Below, in pieces: positions 17,691 to 25,145 of a stretch of 33,756 bases of DNA; positions within the stretch are counted from its first letter, which is position 1; each line of letters starts with the position of its first letter. Under the pieces are notes generated by a model that worked only from the letters and a program-made list of their open reading frames with translations, was not told where the DNA came from and ran no database searches. The DNA lies in the NCBI GenBank assembly GCA_903918195.1, contig CAIXDS010000256.1, forward strand, positions 1 to 33,756, in the 5' to 3' direction. This DNA is from an uncultured Acetobacteraceae bacterium (lineage in GTDB: Bacteria > Pseudomonadota > Alphaproteobacteria > Acetobacterales > Acetobacteraceae). The position numbers and the translations under genes are program-made.

Positions 17691-19211
17691 ATGGTTGGGC
17701 ACATGTCAATTTTTAGGAATGATGGTATTGAGGCTGGAATTCCGGCCGCAGATACGCAAATATCAACCGGAATTGCCGAAAACCAGGATCTGCCTCTATG
17801 CGTGGACATGGATGGCACGCTCCTGCGTATCGACACATTGCATGAGGCTGTTTTCTTCGCAGTACTCACTGATTGGCGGGTAGCGTTTCACCTGCCGATC
17901 TGGATAGCCGATGGGAAAGCGCGGGTGAAGCAGGAGTTGGCGCGGCGCTGGACCTTCGATGTGGTGACGCTGCCCTATAACCCGACATTGCTGGAGTATC
18001 TGCGCACGCAACGCGCCGCTGGGCGGCGCCTGGTATTATGCACCGCCGCGCATCGCGACATTGCCGATCGGGTGGCGCAGCACCTCGGTCTGTTCGATGA
18101 GGTGATCGCGACCGAGGGTACGGTCAACCTGCGCGGCGCCGCCAAGGCTGAACTCCTGTGTCGTCGCTTTGGCCGGAACGGCTTCGTATATGCCGGCAAC
18201 GACGCAACCGACCACGCGGTTTGGGACTGCGCCGCTGCTGCGGTCGTGGTCAACGCGTCCGCGGCAGTCTGTCGTACGGCGCAGGCGCGCCATCCTGTCA
18301 CCACCGTCCTCAACGAACGCTCTGGTATGGTGCGCGCCACACTGCGTGCGATGCGACCGTATCAATGGGTTAAGAACGCTCTGTGCCTGATCCCGCCGAT
18401 CGCCGCCGCCGACTTTACCAATGCGGGCGCCTGGGCAGGTGCACTGATTATTGCCTTGGCTTTCTGCCTGGCTGCCTCCGGCATTTACCTGCTCAACGAC
18501 ATCTCTGACCTCGCTGCCGACCGTGCCCATCCGCGCAAGTTGCGGCGTCCGTTCGCCAGCGGCGACCTTCCAATTACGGTCGGAGTGATTCTGTCTCCAG
18601 TGCTATTGCTGGCCGCCCTCGCGCTGGCCTGGGCCGATGGCGCGCTCATAGTGCTTGTTTTATATCTCGCCCTCTCGCTTTCCTACAGTATGTGGCTGAA
18701 GGAACTTCCGCTGATCGACGTTTTTGTGCTGGCCGGCTTGTACACCATCCGCCTGTTCGGCGGCGGTGATGCGAGCGGTCATCTTGTGTCGCAGTGGCTG
18801 CTCGGATTCTCGTCGTTCCTGTTTCTCAGCCTCGCTCTGATCAAGCGGGTCTCAGAACTGCAGCGCCTCGCAGCGTCGGGCGAAAATCGGCGGGCGATGC
18901 GACGCGGCTACGTGGTCGAGGATCTGGCTATGCTACAGATGTTCGGCTGCGCGGCAACATTCGCCTCGGCGATCGTGCTGTCGCTTTATGTGCAGAGCGA
19001 CACCGCCCTGCAAGCCTACAGACATCCCAACGTACTTTGGAGCACTATGCCGCTGTTGTTATTCTGGCAATGCTGGCTATGGCTGGCAACAGGGCGCGGC
19101 CAGATGCACGATGATCCGATCGTATATGCAGCAAGGGACAGGGTTTCGTGGATTATCTTCGCGTGCCTGGTCGGCGTGTTCGGCGGGGCCTGGCTGCCAT
19201 TCGCGCTATGA
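17691..19211 (+). CDS. HAD phosphatase-UbiA prenyltransferase fusion (DPPR synthase-like)
   Basis: A 506-residue two-domain protein. Residues 35-190 are a HAD hydrolase: DMDGT (D39, D41), the motif-II Thr in VLCTAAH (T118), K152, and GNDATD (D171, D174). Residues 215-506 form a UbiA-type membrane prenyltransferase with about nine spans; the Asp-rich motif NDISDLAADRAHP (N269, D270, D273, D277) followed by RPFASG matches decaprenyl-phosphate 5-phosphoribose synthase (mycobacterial Rv3806c) rather than ubiquinone enzymes. That reaction joins PRPP to polyprenyl phosphate; a phosphatase then removes the 5-phosphate, a step the fused HAD domain could perform. Together with two GT87 transferases this suggests a polyprenyl-phospho-pentose (ribose or arabinose) pathway. 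The start is uncertain (ATG 17691 or 17703, neither with a strong ribosome site). Confidence 0.9.
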   Translation: MVGHMSIFRNDGIEAGIPAADTQISTGIAENQDLPLCVDMDGTLLRIDTLHEAVFFAVLTDWRVAFHLPIWIADGKARVKQELARRWTFDVVTLPYNPTLLEYLRTQRAAGRRLVLCTAAHRDIADRVAQHLGLFDEVIATEGTVNLRGAAKAELLCRRFGRNGFVYAGNDATDHAVWDCAAAAVVVNASAAVCRTAQARHPVTTVLNERSGMVRATLRAMRPYQWVKNALCLIPPIAAADFTNAGAWAGALIIALAFCLAASGIYLLNDISDLAADRAHPRKLRRPFASGDLPITVGVILSPVLLLAALALAWADGALIVLVLYLALSLSYSMWLKELPLIDVFVLAGLYTIRLFGGGDASGHLVSQWLLGFSSFLFLSLALIKRVSELQRLAASGENRRAMRRGYVVEDLAMLQMFGCAATFASAIVLSLYVQSDTALQAYRHPNVLWSTMPLLLFWQCWLWLATGRGQMHDDPIVYAARDRVSWIIFACLVGVFGGAWLPFAL

Positions 19212-19259
19212 ACCCGCGGCAGGGGCGGCAAATTCTTCTGGCGTGAAGCTCAGGTCCAT
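19206..19259 (-). pseudogene. 5' stub of a lost gene, probably acyl-CoA dehydrogenase
   Basis: On the minus strand a near-ideal ribosome site (AGGAGG, 5 bases before ATG 19259) drives an open frame of only 17 codons beginning MDLSFTPEE, a typical N-terminus of acyl-CoA dehydrogenases. After nine residues the similarity ends and a stop follows at 19206-19208, overlapping the end of the HAD-UbiA gene. I read this as a gene cut off when the glycan cassette arrived, the breakpoint lying at about 19211-19232. A genuine 17-residue leader peptide is the alternative. Confidence 0.45.
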
Positions 19260-19364
19260 GCCTTCCTCCTGCGTCCGGCGGCGCCTGCGGAGTGGTTCAA
19301 TCGCAGTGTTGCGATCGGGCAGATGTACCGTCAACACGCCTCCGTTCTCCGGGAATCCCGCCCC

Positions 19365-20315
19365 ATGTCGCTCCCCGCCGTGCTGCAGGGTCTGGCGCTG
19401 CCGGTGTTCGGCGCGCCGATGTTCATCGTGTCAACGCCGGAGCTGGTGATTGCCCAGTGCAAGGCCGGCATCGTCGGCAGTTTTCCGGCGCTGAATGCCC
19501 GTCCCGCGGAGCAGCTGGACGAATGGCTGCGCCGCATCGCCGGCGAACTCGGCGAGCACAGCGCGAAACATCCCAACCGCCCGGCCGCGCCCTTCGCGGT
19601 CAATCAGATCGTGCACCGTTCCAACGCGCGGCTGCAGCACGACATGGAAACCTGCGTGCGTCACCAGGTGCCGATCATGATCACCTCGCTCGGTGCCCGC
19701 GAAGACGTCTACCAGGCGGCGCATTCCTATGGCGGTGTGGTGCTGCACGACGTCATCACCGATGCATTCGCCCGCAAGGCGATCGAGAAGGGCGCGGACG
19801 GGCTGATCGCGGTGGCGGCCGGCGCCGGCGGCCATGCCGGCACAATTTCACCCTTCGCCCTCGTGCAGGAAATCCGCGCCTGGTTCGGCGGCCCGCTGGC
19901 GCTGTCCGGCGCCATCGCCACCGGCGGCGCGGTGCTGGCGGCGCAGGCCATGGGGGCCGATTTCGCCTATATCGGCTCGGCCTTCATCGCCACCGAGGAA
20001 GCCAATGCCGCCGCCGACTATAAGCAGGCGATCGTCGACTCCGCTGCCTCCGACATCGTCTACACCAACCTGATCACCGGGGTGCACGGCAACTACCTCA
20101 AGCCCAGCCTTCGCCACGCCGGGCTCGATCCGGACAATCTGCCGGGTTCCGACCCCTCGAAGATGGATTTCTCCGGCAGTGCGGCAAAAGCGTGGAAAGA
20201 CATCTGGGGCTCGGGCCAGGGCATCGGCGCGGTGCGCGCGGTGGTGCCGGCAGCCGAACTGGTGGCGCGGCTGGCGCGGGAATACCGCGCCGCCCGCGCC
20301 CGCCTCGCCCTTTGA
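19365..20315 (+). CDS. Nitronate monooxygenase (NMO, 2-nitropropane dioxygenase family)
   Basis: A 316-residue FMN-dependent TIM-barrel enzyme that oxidises alkyl nitronates such as propionate 3-nitronate, detoxifying nitro compounds. Visible features are the N-terminal FGAPMFIVSTPELV strand, KAGIVGSFPALNAR, the FMN-binding GAGGHAGT with the catalytic-type H157, SGAIATGGAVLAAQAMGAD (phosphate binding) and GSAFIATEEA. I chose the ATG at 19365 (MSLPAVLQG), the usual family start; the frame begins 14 codons earlier. It ends at 20315, directly abutting the convergent msrB gene with no spacer. Confidence 0.93.
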   Translation: MSLPAVLQGLALPVFGAPMFIVSTPELVIAQCKAGIVGSFPALNARPAEQLDEWLRRIAGELGEHSAKHPNRPAAPFAVNQIVHRSNARLQHDMETCVRHQVPIMITSLGAREDVYQAAHSYGGVVLHDVITDAFARKAIEKGADGLIAVAAGAGGHAGTISPFALVQEIRAWFGGPLALSGAIATGGAVLAAQAMGADFAYIGSAFIATEEANAAADYKQAIVDSAASDIVYTNLITGVHGNYLKPSLRHAGLDPDNLPGSDPSKMDFSGSAAKAWKDIWGSGQGIGAVRAVVPAAELVARLAREYRAARARLAL

Positions 20316-20714
20316 TCAGGTCTCCCCGTCCGGCTTGAACCCCATCGCCACGCCGTTCATGCAGTAGCGCAGCCCGGTCGGCTTGGGGCCGTCGTCGAAC
20401 ACGTGGCCGAGGTGGCCCTGGCAGTTCTTGCAATGCACTTCGGTGCGGGTGGTGAACCAGGACTTGTCGGTGCTGGTTTCCACCGCGCCCTCAAGCGGCG
20501 CCCAGAAGCTGGGCCAGCCGGTGCCGCTCTCGTATTTCGTGTCGTGAGAAAACAGCTTCTGGCCGCAGCCGGCGCACACGAACGTGCCGGGGCGCTTCTC
20601 GGCGTTCAGGGGGCTGGTGTCGGCACGCTCGGTGCCGTGCTTGCGCAGCACGCGGAACTGCTCGGGGGTCAGACGCTGTTGCCAGTCGGCTTCGGTGCTG
20701 GTGTCGGTATCCAT
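20316..20714 (-). CDS. msrB: Peptide-methionine (R)-S-oxide reductase MsrB
   Basis: A 132-residue cytoplasmic enzyme reducing the R-epimer of methionine sulfoxide in proteins. Zinc ligands C47, C50 (CAGC), C95 and C98 (CKNC) are present, with H101/H104 in GHLGHVFDDGP and catalytic C118 in RYCMNG (usually RYCINS). Length is typical for stand-alone MsrB. GGAGGG lies 6 bases before the ATG at 20714. Its stop codon shares the palindrome TGATCA with the stop of the convergent nitronate monooxygenase. A long inverted repeat fills its upstream region. Confidence 0.96.
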   Translation of the reverse strand: MDTDTSTEADWQQRLTPEQFRVLRKHGTERADTSPLNAEKRPGTFVCAGCGQKLFSHDTKYESGTGWPSFWAPLEGAVETSTDKSWFTTRTEVHCKNCQGHLGHVFDDGPKPTGLRYCMNGVAMGFKPDGET

Positions 20715-20754
20715 GGGGGTCCCTCCGTCAGCCTGTGATGTGGGGCGGAAGTGA

Positions 20755-20885
20755 AGGAAGGCCAGGGCTCTGCCCTGGACCCGCCAAGGGCCGCGAGGCC
20801 CCTGGACCCCATCACTTAAACTAATGGGTTCCAAGGGCCTCTCGGCCCTTGGCGGGGTCCAGGGGCAGAGCCCCTGGCCTTCTTT
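20755..20885. repeat. Large near-perfect inverted repeat between msrB and the antiporter gene
   Basis: Left arm 20755-20812 and right arm 20824-20885 are about 58-62 bases long and complementary apart from a few mismatches and small indels, with an 11-base A+T-rich loop (CACTTAAACTA). Each arm contains GGCTCTGCCC(C)TGGACCC(C) and CCAAGGGCC modules. The left arm start matches the repeat at 6629. The element separates divergent genes, so it is not a simple terminator of either; it could extrude as a cruciform or fold as a long RNA hairpin in the 5' leaders. Confidence 0.85.
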
Positions 20886-20908
20886 CTTCCCTGCGCTACT
20901 TTTCACCC

Positions 20909-22678
20909 ATGCTGGAAACCCTAGTCGCCCTCCTGGCCGCCGCCGCCATCGCAGTCCCCCTCTCCCGCCGCGCCGGTTTCGGCAGCGTGCTCGGCTACCT
21001 GCTCGCCGGCGTTGCCATCGGCCCGTCCGGGCTGCGCCTGGTGACCGACCTCGGCGACATCGCCCATGTGTCGGAACTCGGCGTGGTCATGCTGCTGTTT
21101 CTGATCGGGCTGGAGCTGCGACCGCAGCGCCTGTGGGTCATGCGGCGCGCGGTGTTCGGCCTCGGCACCGCCCAGGTGGCCGTGTGCGCCGCCGTGCTGG
21201 CGGCGCTCGCGCACGCGGCCGGCATGGCGTGGGCGGGCGCGGCCGTGCTTGGCACCGGCTTCGCCATGTCCTCCACCGCCATCGTGCTGCCGATGCTGGC
21301 CGAGCGCGACCTGCTCGGCACCCCGGCCGGCCGGGACGCCTTCGCCGTGCTGCTGTTCCAGGATCTCGCCTTTATCCCGCTGGTCGCCCTGGTGCCGCTG
21401 CTCGGCGGCGCCGATGTGCCGGACCACGTGCCCTGGCTCGACGTGGCGCGCGGCGGCGGGGCCATCGCCGCCATCCTGATCGGCGGACGGTTTCTCATCC
21501 GCCCGGCGTTCCGCGCCATCGGCGGCGCGCGCACGCCGGAGATGTTCACCACCCTGGCCCTGCTGACGGTGGTCGGCGCCGCCGCGCTGGCCAATGCGGC
21601 GGGACTGTCCATGTCGCTCGGCGCCTTCCTGGCCGGCGTGCTGCTGTCCGGCAGCGAGTATCGCCACGAGCTGCAGGCCGATATCGAGCCGTTCGAGGGT
21701 CTGCTGCTCGGCTTTTTCTTCATTTCGGTCGGCATGTCGGCGCGGCTCGATCTGCTGGTGCACGATCCGCTCGGGATTCTGGAGTCCGTTGGCGCCCTGC
21801 TGGCCGCCAAGATCGCGGTGGTCTTCGCGCTCGGCCGGCTCGGGCGGTGCGATGCCCTCAATGCGCTGCGCCTGGCGGTCGCCCTGCCGCAGGCCAGCGA
21901 GTTTTCCTTCGTGATGTTCGCCGCCGCCGTCGGCGTCGGCGCGCTTTCCGCCGCTTCCGCCGAGGCCGCCACGCTGGTGGTGGCGCTGTCCATGGTCGCC
22001 ACCCCGCTGCTGTTCGCCGCCAGCGAGGCGGTGCTGGTGCCGCGCCTGCGCCGGGCCGAGGCGCCGCAATACGACCCGATCGCCGACGACCACGCCCCGG
22101 TGATCATCGCCGGTTTCGGCCGTGTCGGGCAGATCGTCGGCCGGGTGCTGCGCATGCAGGGCATCCGCTTCACCGCGCTGGAGCAGGACCCGGGGCAGGT
22201 GGAGGTGGTGCGGCGCTTCGGCAGCAAGGTGTATTTCGGCGACCCCGCCCGCGCCGACCTGCTGCGCGCCGCCGGCGCCGAGCACGCGCGCGTGCTGGTG
22301 GTGGCGATCGACGGCATGGAGGAGGCGCTGAAAGTGGTGGAGGTGGCGCGCCGCACCTTTCCCGATCTCGCGATTGTGTCGCGCGCCCGCAACCGCCGCC
22401 ATGTGCATTTGCTGATGGACCGCGGCCTCGACGGCATCGTGCGCGACACGTTCCATTCCAGCCTGCGCCTGTCGGAGCTGGTGCTGGAGGCGCTGCACGT
22501 CCCGCCCGAACGCGCCGCCCGCGCGGTGGAACTGTTCCGGACGCACGACGAGCGGCTGCTGGCCGAAACGCATGCGATCTATCGGGATGAAAAAGCGATG
22601 ATCCAGACGACGCAGCAGGCGGCGGCGGAACTTACCAGCCTGTTCGAGGCGGATCAGCCGGGGTCTGCTGCGGACTGA
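20909..22678 (+). CDS. CPA2-family cation:proton antiporter with RCK (TrkA-N) domain, Kef-like
   Basis: A 589-residue inner-membrane protein. Residues 1-385 form the 12-13-span Na+/H+ exchanger fold with the CPA2 signatures LFLIGLEL, GTGFAMSSTAIVLPML, FQDLAFIPL (with the Asp expected in transport) and FFISVGMSARLDL. Residues about 395-520 form a TrkA-N nucleotide-binding domain (IIAGFGRVGQIVG, E in ALEQDP), and a C-terminal helical tail follows. This layout is that of KefB/KefC glutathione-gated K+ efflux systems; no KefF/KefG quinone reductase is adjacent, so gating by glutathione is uncertain. I chose the ATG at 20909 (MLETLVALL), directly before the first membrane span; no strong ribosome site is visible. 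Confidence 0.92.
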   Translation: MLETLVALLAAAAIAVPLSRRAGFGSVLGYLLAGVAIGPSGLRLVTDLGDIAHVSELGVVMLLFLIGLELRPQRLWVMRRAVFGLGTAQVAVCAAVLAALAHAAGMAWAGAAVLGTGFAMSSTAIVLPMLAERDLLGTPAGRDAFAVLLFQDLAFIPLVALVPLLGGADVPDHVPWLDVARGGGAIAAILIGGRFLIRPAFRAIGGARTPEMFTTLALLTVVGAAALANAAGLSMSLGAFLAGVLLSGSEYRHELQADIEPFEGLLLGFFFISVGMSARLDLLVHDPLGILESVGALLAAKIAVVFALGRLGRCDALNALRLAVALPQASEFSFVMFAAAVGVGALSAASAEAATLVVALSMVATPLLFAASEAVLVPRLRRAEAPQYDPIADDHAPVIIAGFGRVGQIVGRVLRMQGIRFTALEQDPGQVEVVRRFGSKVYFGDPARADLLRAAGAEHARVLVVAIDGMEEALKVVEVARRTFPDLAIVSRARNRRHVHLLMDRGLDGIVRDTFHSSLRLSELVLEALHVPPERAARAVELFRTHDERLLAETHAIYRDEKAMIQTTQQAAAELTSLFEADQPGSAAD

Positions 22679-22704
22679 CCGCGCGACGGCGGGAGGGCAG
22701 GTTG

Positions 22705-23112
22705 CTAACTCACGGCATTCAGCAGGTTCTTCTGCATCTTGTCGCTGGTCTTGATCAGTGTGGCGTCAGCCCGGTACGAAAGCTGCGCCGTCTGCAACGC
22801 GATCAATTCTTGGCCAAGATCGACATTTGGCGTGGCGACAAGGCCGTTCGTATTGGCGTCCGGCGAGGTGGAACCGGCGGTGGCCACATAGGATGGCGCG
22901 CGCGGCTGCAGCGTCGAGCTGACGCCAGACCCCGCCGCGCCGCCGGAAGCGGAAAGCGAAACCACATCCTGCGGCTGAAAGCCGCCATATGTTCCGCCAG
23001 CCGCCGGCAGCGGTGACGTTGAAGAAGCATTGGCAATGTTGCTCGCCGCGTTGGCGGCGCGCAGCGAAGCATCGTTCAAACCGGACATTGCGATGCTGAT
23101 AATGCCAGACAT
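22705..23112 (-). CDS. Isolated FlgC-like flagellar rod protein
   Basis: A 135-residue protein of the FlgB/FlgC/FlgE rod-hook family. The N-terminus has the family motif SGLNDASLRAANAASNIAN, the middle is Ser/Ala/Gly-rich and low in charge, and the C-terminus carries TPNVDLGQELIALQTAQLSY and a KTSDKMQKNLLNAV-type ending that forms the coiled rod helix. Length fits FlgC. AGGGGA stands 7 bases before ATG 23112. It is alone: no flgB, fliE or other flagellar genes flank it, so it may be a relocated or paralogous rod protein. The gene ends 26 bases from the convergent antiporter gene. Confidence 0.8.
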   Translation of the reverse strand: MSGIISIAMSGLNDASLRAANAASNIANASSTSPLPAAGGTYGGFQPQDVVSLSASGGAAGSGVSSTLQPRAPSYVATAGSTSPDANTNGLVATPNVDLGQELIALQTAQLSYRADATLIKTSDKMQKNLLNAVS

Positions 23113-23236
23113 CTCGGAGTCCCCTGCATGATCGGGCGTATTCCACCGATGAGAGCATTAAACGTTTAAGGATTTTTTAACATTCATTGCACAATCTCAA
23201 TTTCCGACCCGAAAAACCTCGGTTGGACAGCGCTCA

Positions 23237-23254
23237 CCCGGCAGCGCCGCCGGG
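23237..23254 (-). terminator. GC hairpin downstream of thyX
   Basis: CCCGGC and GCCGGG form a perfect 6-bp stem with a 6-base loop, 15 bases past the thyX stop. A T5 run follows only about 20 bases later, so termination is plausible but not typical. Confidence 0.35.
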
Positions 23255-23268
23255 ATAGGCGCCGCCCC

Positions 23269-24207
23269 CTACCCCTCCCGCGCCAACACCTCCATCATCT
23301 CGGCAAACTCCCGCTTGGACAGCCCGCTCCCCTCCTGCGTCACCGCCTCCCCCGCCAGCATCCGCCGCAGCACCCTCAGCATCGCCGCCGAGAAACTCAC
23401 CGCCCCCAACCGGTAGTCGCGGAACGCCGCGAACGTCGTCGGCACCCAGGCTTCCAGCGTGGACAGCATTGCCTCGGCATAGACGCGGATTTCGTACTGC
23501 GCGTGCGCATCCGCCCGCAGCGAGAGGAAATGCAGCAGATTGTGCAGGTCGGTTTTCCAGTACCACTGCGTGTAGGTGTTCAGGGTCAAATTCATCCGCG
23601 CCAACTCGCGCGCCAGCCCCAGCCGCGCGGGATCGGCGGGCGTGCCGTCGGTGCCCTCGTTCAGCATCGCGACATAGTGATCGTGGCATTGCGCCGCGTC
23701 GGTGCGGAGCAGGTCGAGCACCTGCGCCGCCTCCTCGCCTTCCAGCACGGTGCCGCGGCCCTGCCGGTTGACGGCAGATTGCGCCGCCAGATGTTCCGGC
23801 GCCGGGATGTAGAATTCCCGATCAAGAATGGAATAGCGGGCGGAATACTCGTTCACGTTCGCCGTGCGGTGCCGTATCCATTGCCGTGCGACAAAAATCG
23901 GCAGCTTCACGTGGTACTTGATTTCGCACATCTCAAACGGCGTGGTGTGACGATGGCGCATCAGATAGCGGATCAGCCCGGCATCCTCACTCACCCGCCG
24001 CGTGCCGCGCCCGTACGACACCCGGGCGGCCTGCACCACCGCCCCGTCATCGCCCATATAGTCCACCACCCGGATGAACCCGTGGTCGAGCACCGGGATG
24101 GCGCGATAGAGAATTTCCTCCAGTGCCGGCACGGTGACCCGGCGGGTCGGGGCGGTCTCGGCCCGCTGCGCCTCGATCTCGGCGCGCTGCTCGTCGGTCA
24201 GGCTCAT
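23269..24207 (-). CDS. thyX: FAD-dependent thymidylate synthase ThyX
   Basis: A 312-residue flavoenzyme making dTMP from dUMP with methylene-tetrahydrofolate and NADPH. The ThyX motif RHRxxSxNExSxRY is read as [14 protein letters not shown] at 112-125. Other family features are [15 protein letters not shown] and [18 protein letters not shown], with the active-site Ser replaced by the Tyr/Ser context usual in longer alphaproteobacterial ThyX. GGGGTGA precedes the ATG at 24207. The gene is divergent from ssrA, with about 45 bases between its start and the RNA. The window has no thyA, so dTMP synthesis probably depends on this gene. Confidence 0.96.
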   Translation of the reverse strand: MSLTDEQRAEIEAQRAETAPTRRVTVPALEEILYRAIPVLDHGFIRVVDYMGDDGAVVQAARVSYGRGTRRVSEDAGLIRYLMRHRHTTPFEMCEIKYHVKLPIFVARQWIRHRTANVNEYSARYSILDREFYIPAPEHLAAQSAVNRQGRGTVLEGEEAAQVLDLLRTDAAQCHDHYVAMLNEGTDGTPADPARLGLARELARMNLTLNTYTQWYWKTDLHNLLHFLSLRADAHAQYEIRVYAEAMLSTLEAWVPTTFAAFRDYRLGAVSFSAAMLRVLRRMLAGEAVTQEGSGLSKREFAEMMEVLAREG

Positions 24208-24220
24208 CTCAGGTCACCCC

Positions 24221-24249
24221 TTCTCTGCGGCCACGCATTACCCTATATT
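24221..24249 (+). promoter_or_regulatory. Possible ssrA promoter
   Basis: TATATT at 24244-24249 is a good -10 candidate just before the RNA; a weak -35 (TTCTCT, 24221-24226) lies 17 bases upstream. The position between divergent thyX and ssrA fits. Confidence 0.3.
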
Positions 24250-24255
24250 CGGGGT

Positions 24256-24530
24256 GCCGGCTTGCCGGCTATGGCGATAAACGGTGCGTGGAATAAGCGT
24301 TGTGGACCCGGGGGCAGTGCCCGGCGCCTCCACCAGGCTTCCGGACAACCGGGGGACAGGTATGGGGGGGCGAAACAGTCTCGACACGCGTGGTAAAGAC
24401 CCATCTTTTGCCCGGCATGGTACCGCCGTCATCGGGCCGTATGACAAGTGCCAACGACAATATGGCGCTCGCTGTCGCTGCATAAGCGATAAGCGCGGTT
24501 CGGGGGGGCACCGGGCAACAGAAGCCCCCC
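24256..24530 (+). ncRNA. ssrA: Transfer-messenger RNA, circularly permuted two-piece type
   Basis: This is the alphaproteobacterial permuted tmRNA that rescues stalled ribosomes. The acceptor piece comes first: its 3' half reads GTGGACCCGGGGGCAGTGCC, with the reduced T arm, and ends in CTCCACCA at 24335. An intervening segment (24336-24365) should be removed by processing. The coding piece starts near 24366 with GGGGGCGAAACAG, whose first seven bases pair with CGCCTCC of the acceptor piece to make the tRNA-like stem. The tag frame runs 24450-24485. A 7-bp stem (24502-24508 with 24523-24529) closes the piece, probably part of a pseudoknot. Outer ends are approximate. The clear sign is the combination of both half-tRNA ends in reversed order with the tag. 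Confidence 0.93.
24450..24485 (+). other. ssrA: tmRNA proteolysis tag reading frame
   Basis: Resume codon GCC at 24450 opens the frame encoding ANDNMALAVAA followed by TAA. With the alanine charged on tmRNA the appended tag is AANDNMALAVAA. The AANDN part is the SspB-binding half and LAVAA the ClpX-recognition end; at 11 encoded residues it is among the shorter alphaproteobacterial tags. Confidence 0.9.
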
Positions 24531-24599
24531 TACTTCCTGCCCCATCTTCCCCAGTCCCGCCCCTTTCGCTAATGGGGGGCGCTCACGCGCGAGGCAGCG

Positions 24600-25136
24600 A
24601 TGGAAGACGATCCGACCGGACACGGCGGGCCTACCGGAAACGGCGGGTCGCAGCCCGAGAGCCTGATCCCCTACGAGGACTGGACCGAGGCGGCGTTGCG
24701 CCAGGTGATGGTGCGCGCCCTGCACCATGCGGCCGCGCACGGCCTGCCGGGCAACCACCATTTCTACGTCACCTTCCGCACCGACCACCCCGGCACCGTC
24801 CTGCCGCCCCGCCTGAAGGCCCAGTACCCGCAGGAAATGACCATCGTCCTGCAGCACCAGTTCTGGGACCTGACGGTGGACGAGGCGCTGGATGTGATGA
24901 CCGTGGGGCTGTCGTTCGGCGGTGTGCCGAGCACGCTGCGCATCCCGCTCTCCGCCATCACCGCCTTCGCCGACCCGCAGGTGCGCTACGGGCTGAGCTT
25001 CCGCGCCGTCATCCCCGCGGCACCGCCGGAGCCGGAGCCCGCCGCCGAACCACCCCCCGAATCGGCCGACGCGCCCGCCCCCCAGGTGGTGAGCCTGGAC
25101 GCGTTCCGCCGGCGCACCCCGCCAAAAGAAAGCTGA
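24600..25136 (+). CDS. sspB: ClpXP adaptor SspB (alphaproteobacterial type)
   Basis: A 178-residue protein that tethers tmRNA-tagged proteins to the ClpXP protease. Residues 23-140 form the substrate-binding domain (LIPYEDWTEAALRQVM, HHFYVTFRT, PQEMTIVLQHQFWDL, LSFGGVPSTLRIPL). A proline-rich flexible linker follows (141-161), then the ClpX-binding tail VVSLDAFRRR at 163-172. GAGG lies 5 bases before the ATG. The gene begins 70 bases after the tmRNA, so the rescue RNA and the adaptor that reads its tag are genetic neighbours. An imperfect stem CGCCCC/GGGGCG between them (24558-24581) might end the RNA. Confidence 0.92.
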   Translation: MEDDPTGHGGPTGNGGSQPESLIPYEDWTEAALRQVMVRALHHAAAHGLPGNHHFYVTFRTDHPGTVLPPRLKAQYPQEMTIVLQHQFWDLTVDEALDVMTVGLSFGGVPSTLRIPLSAITAFADPQVRYGLSFRAVIPAAPPEPEPAAEPPPESADAPAPQVVSLDAFRRRTPPKES

Positions 25137-25145
25137 GCCGTGCCG

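Noticed and set aside
17321..17716. Open frame bridging the second GT87 gene and the HAD-UbiA gene
   Set aside because: Begins inside the GT87 gene out of frame; no domain and no ribosome site. The 234-base spacer therefore holds no gene I can support.
20921..22573. Long minus-strand open frames opposite the antiporter gene
   Set aside because: His/Gln/Arg-rich or Ser/Arg-rich shadow translations; the plus strand encodes an evident CPA2 antiporter with an RCK domain.
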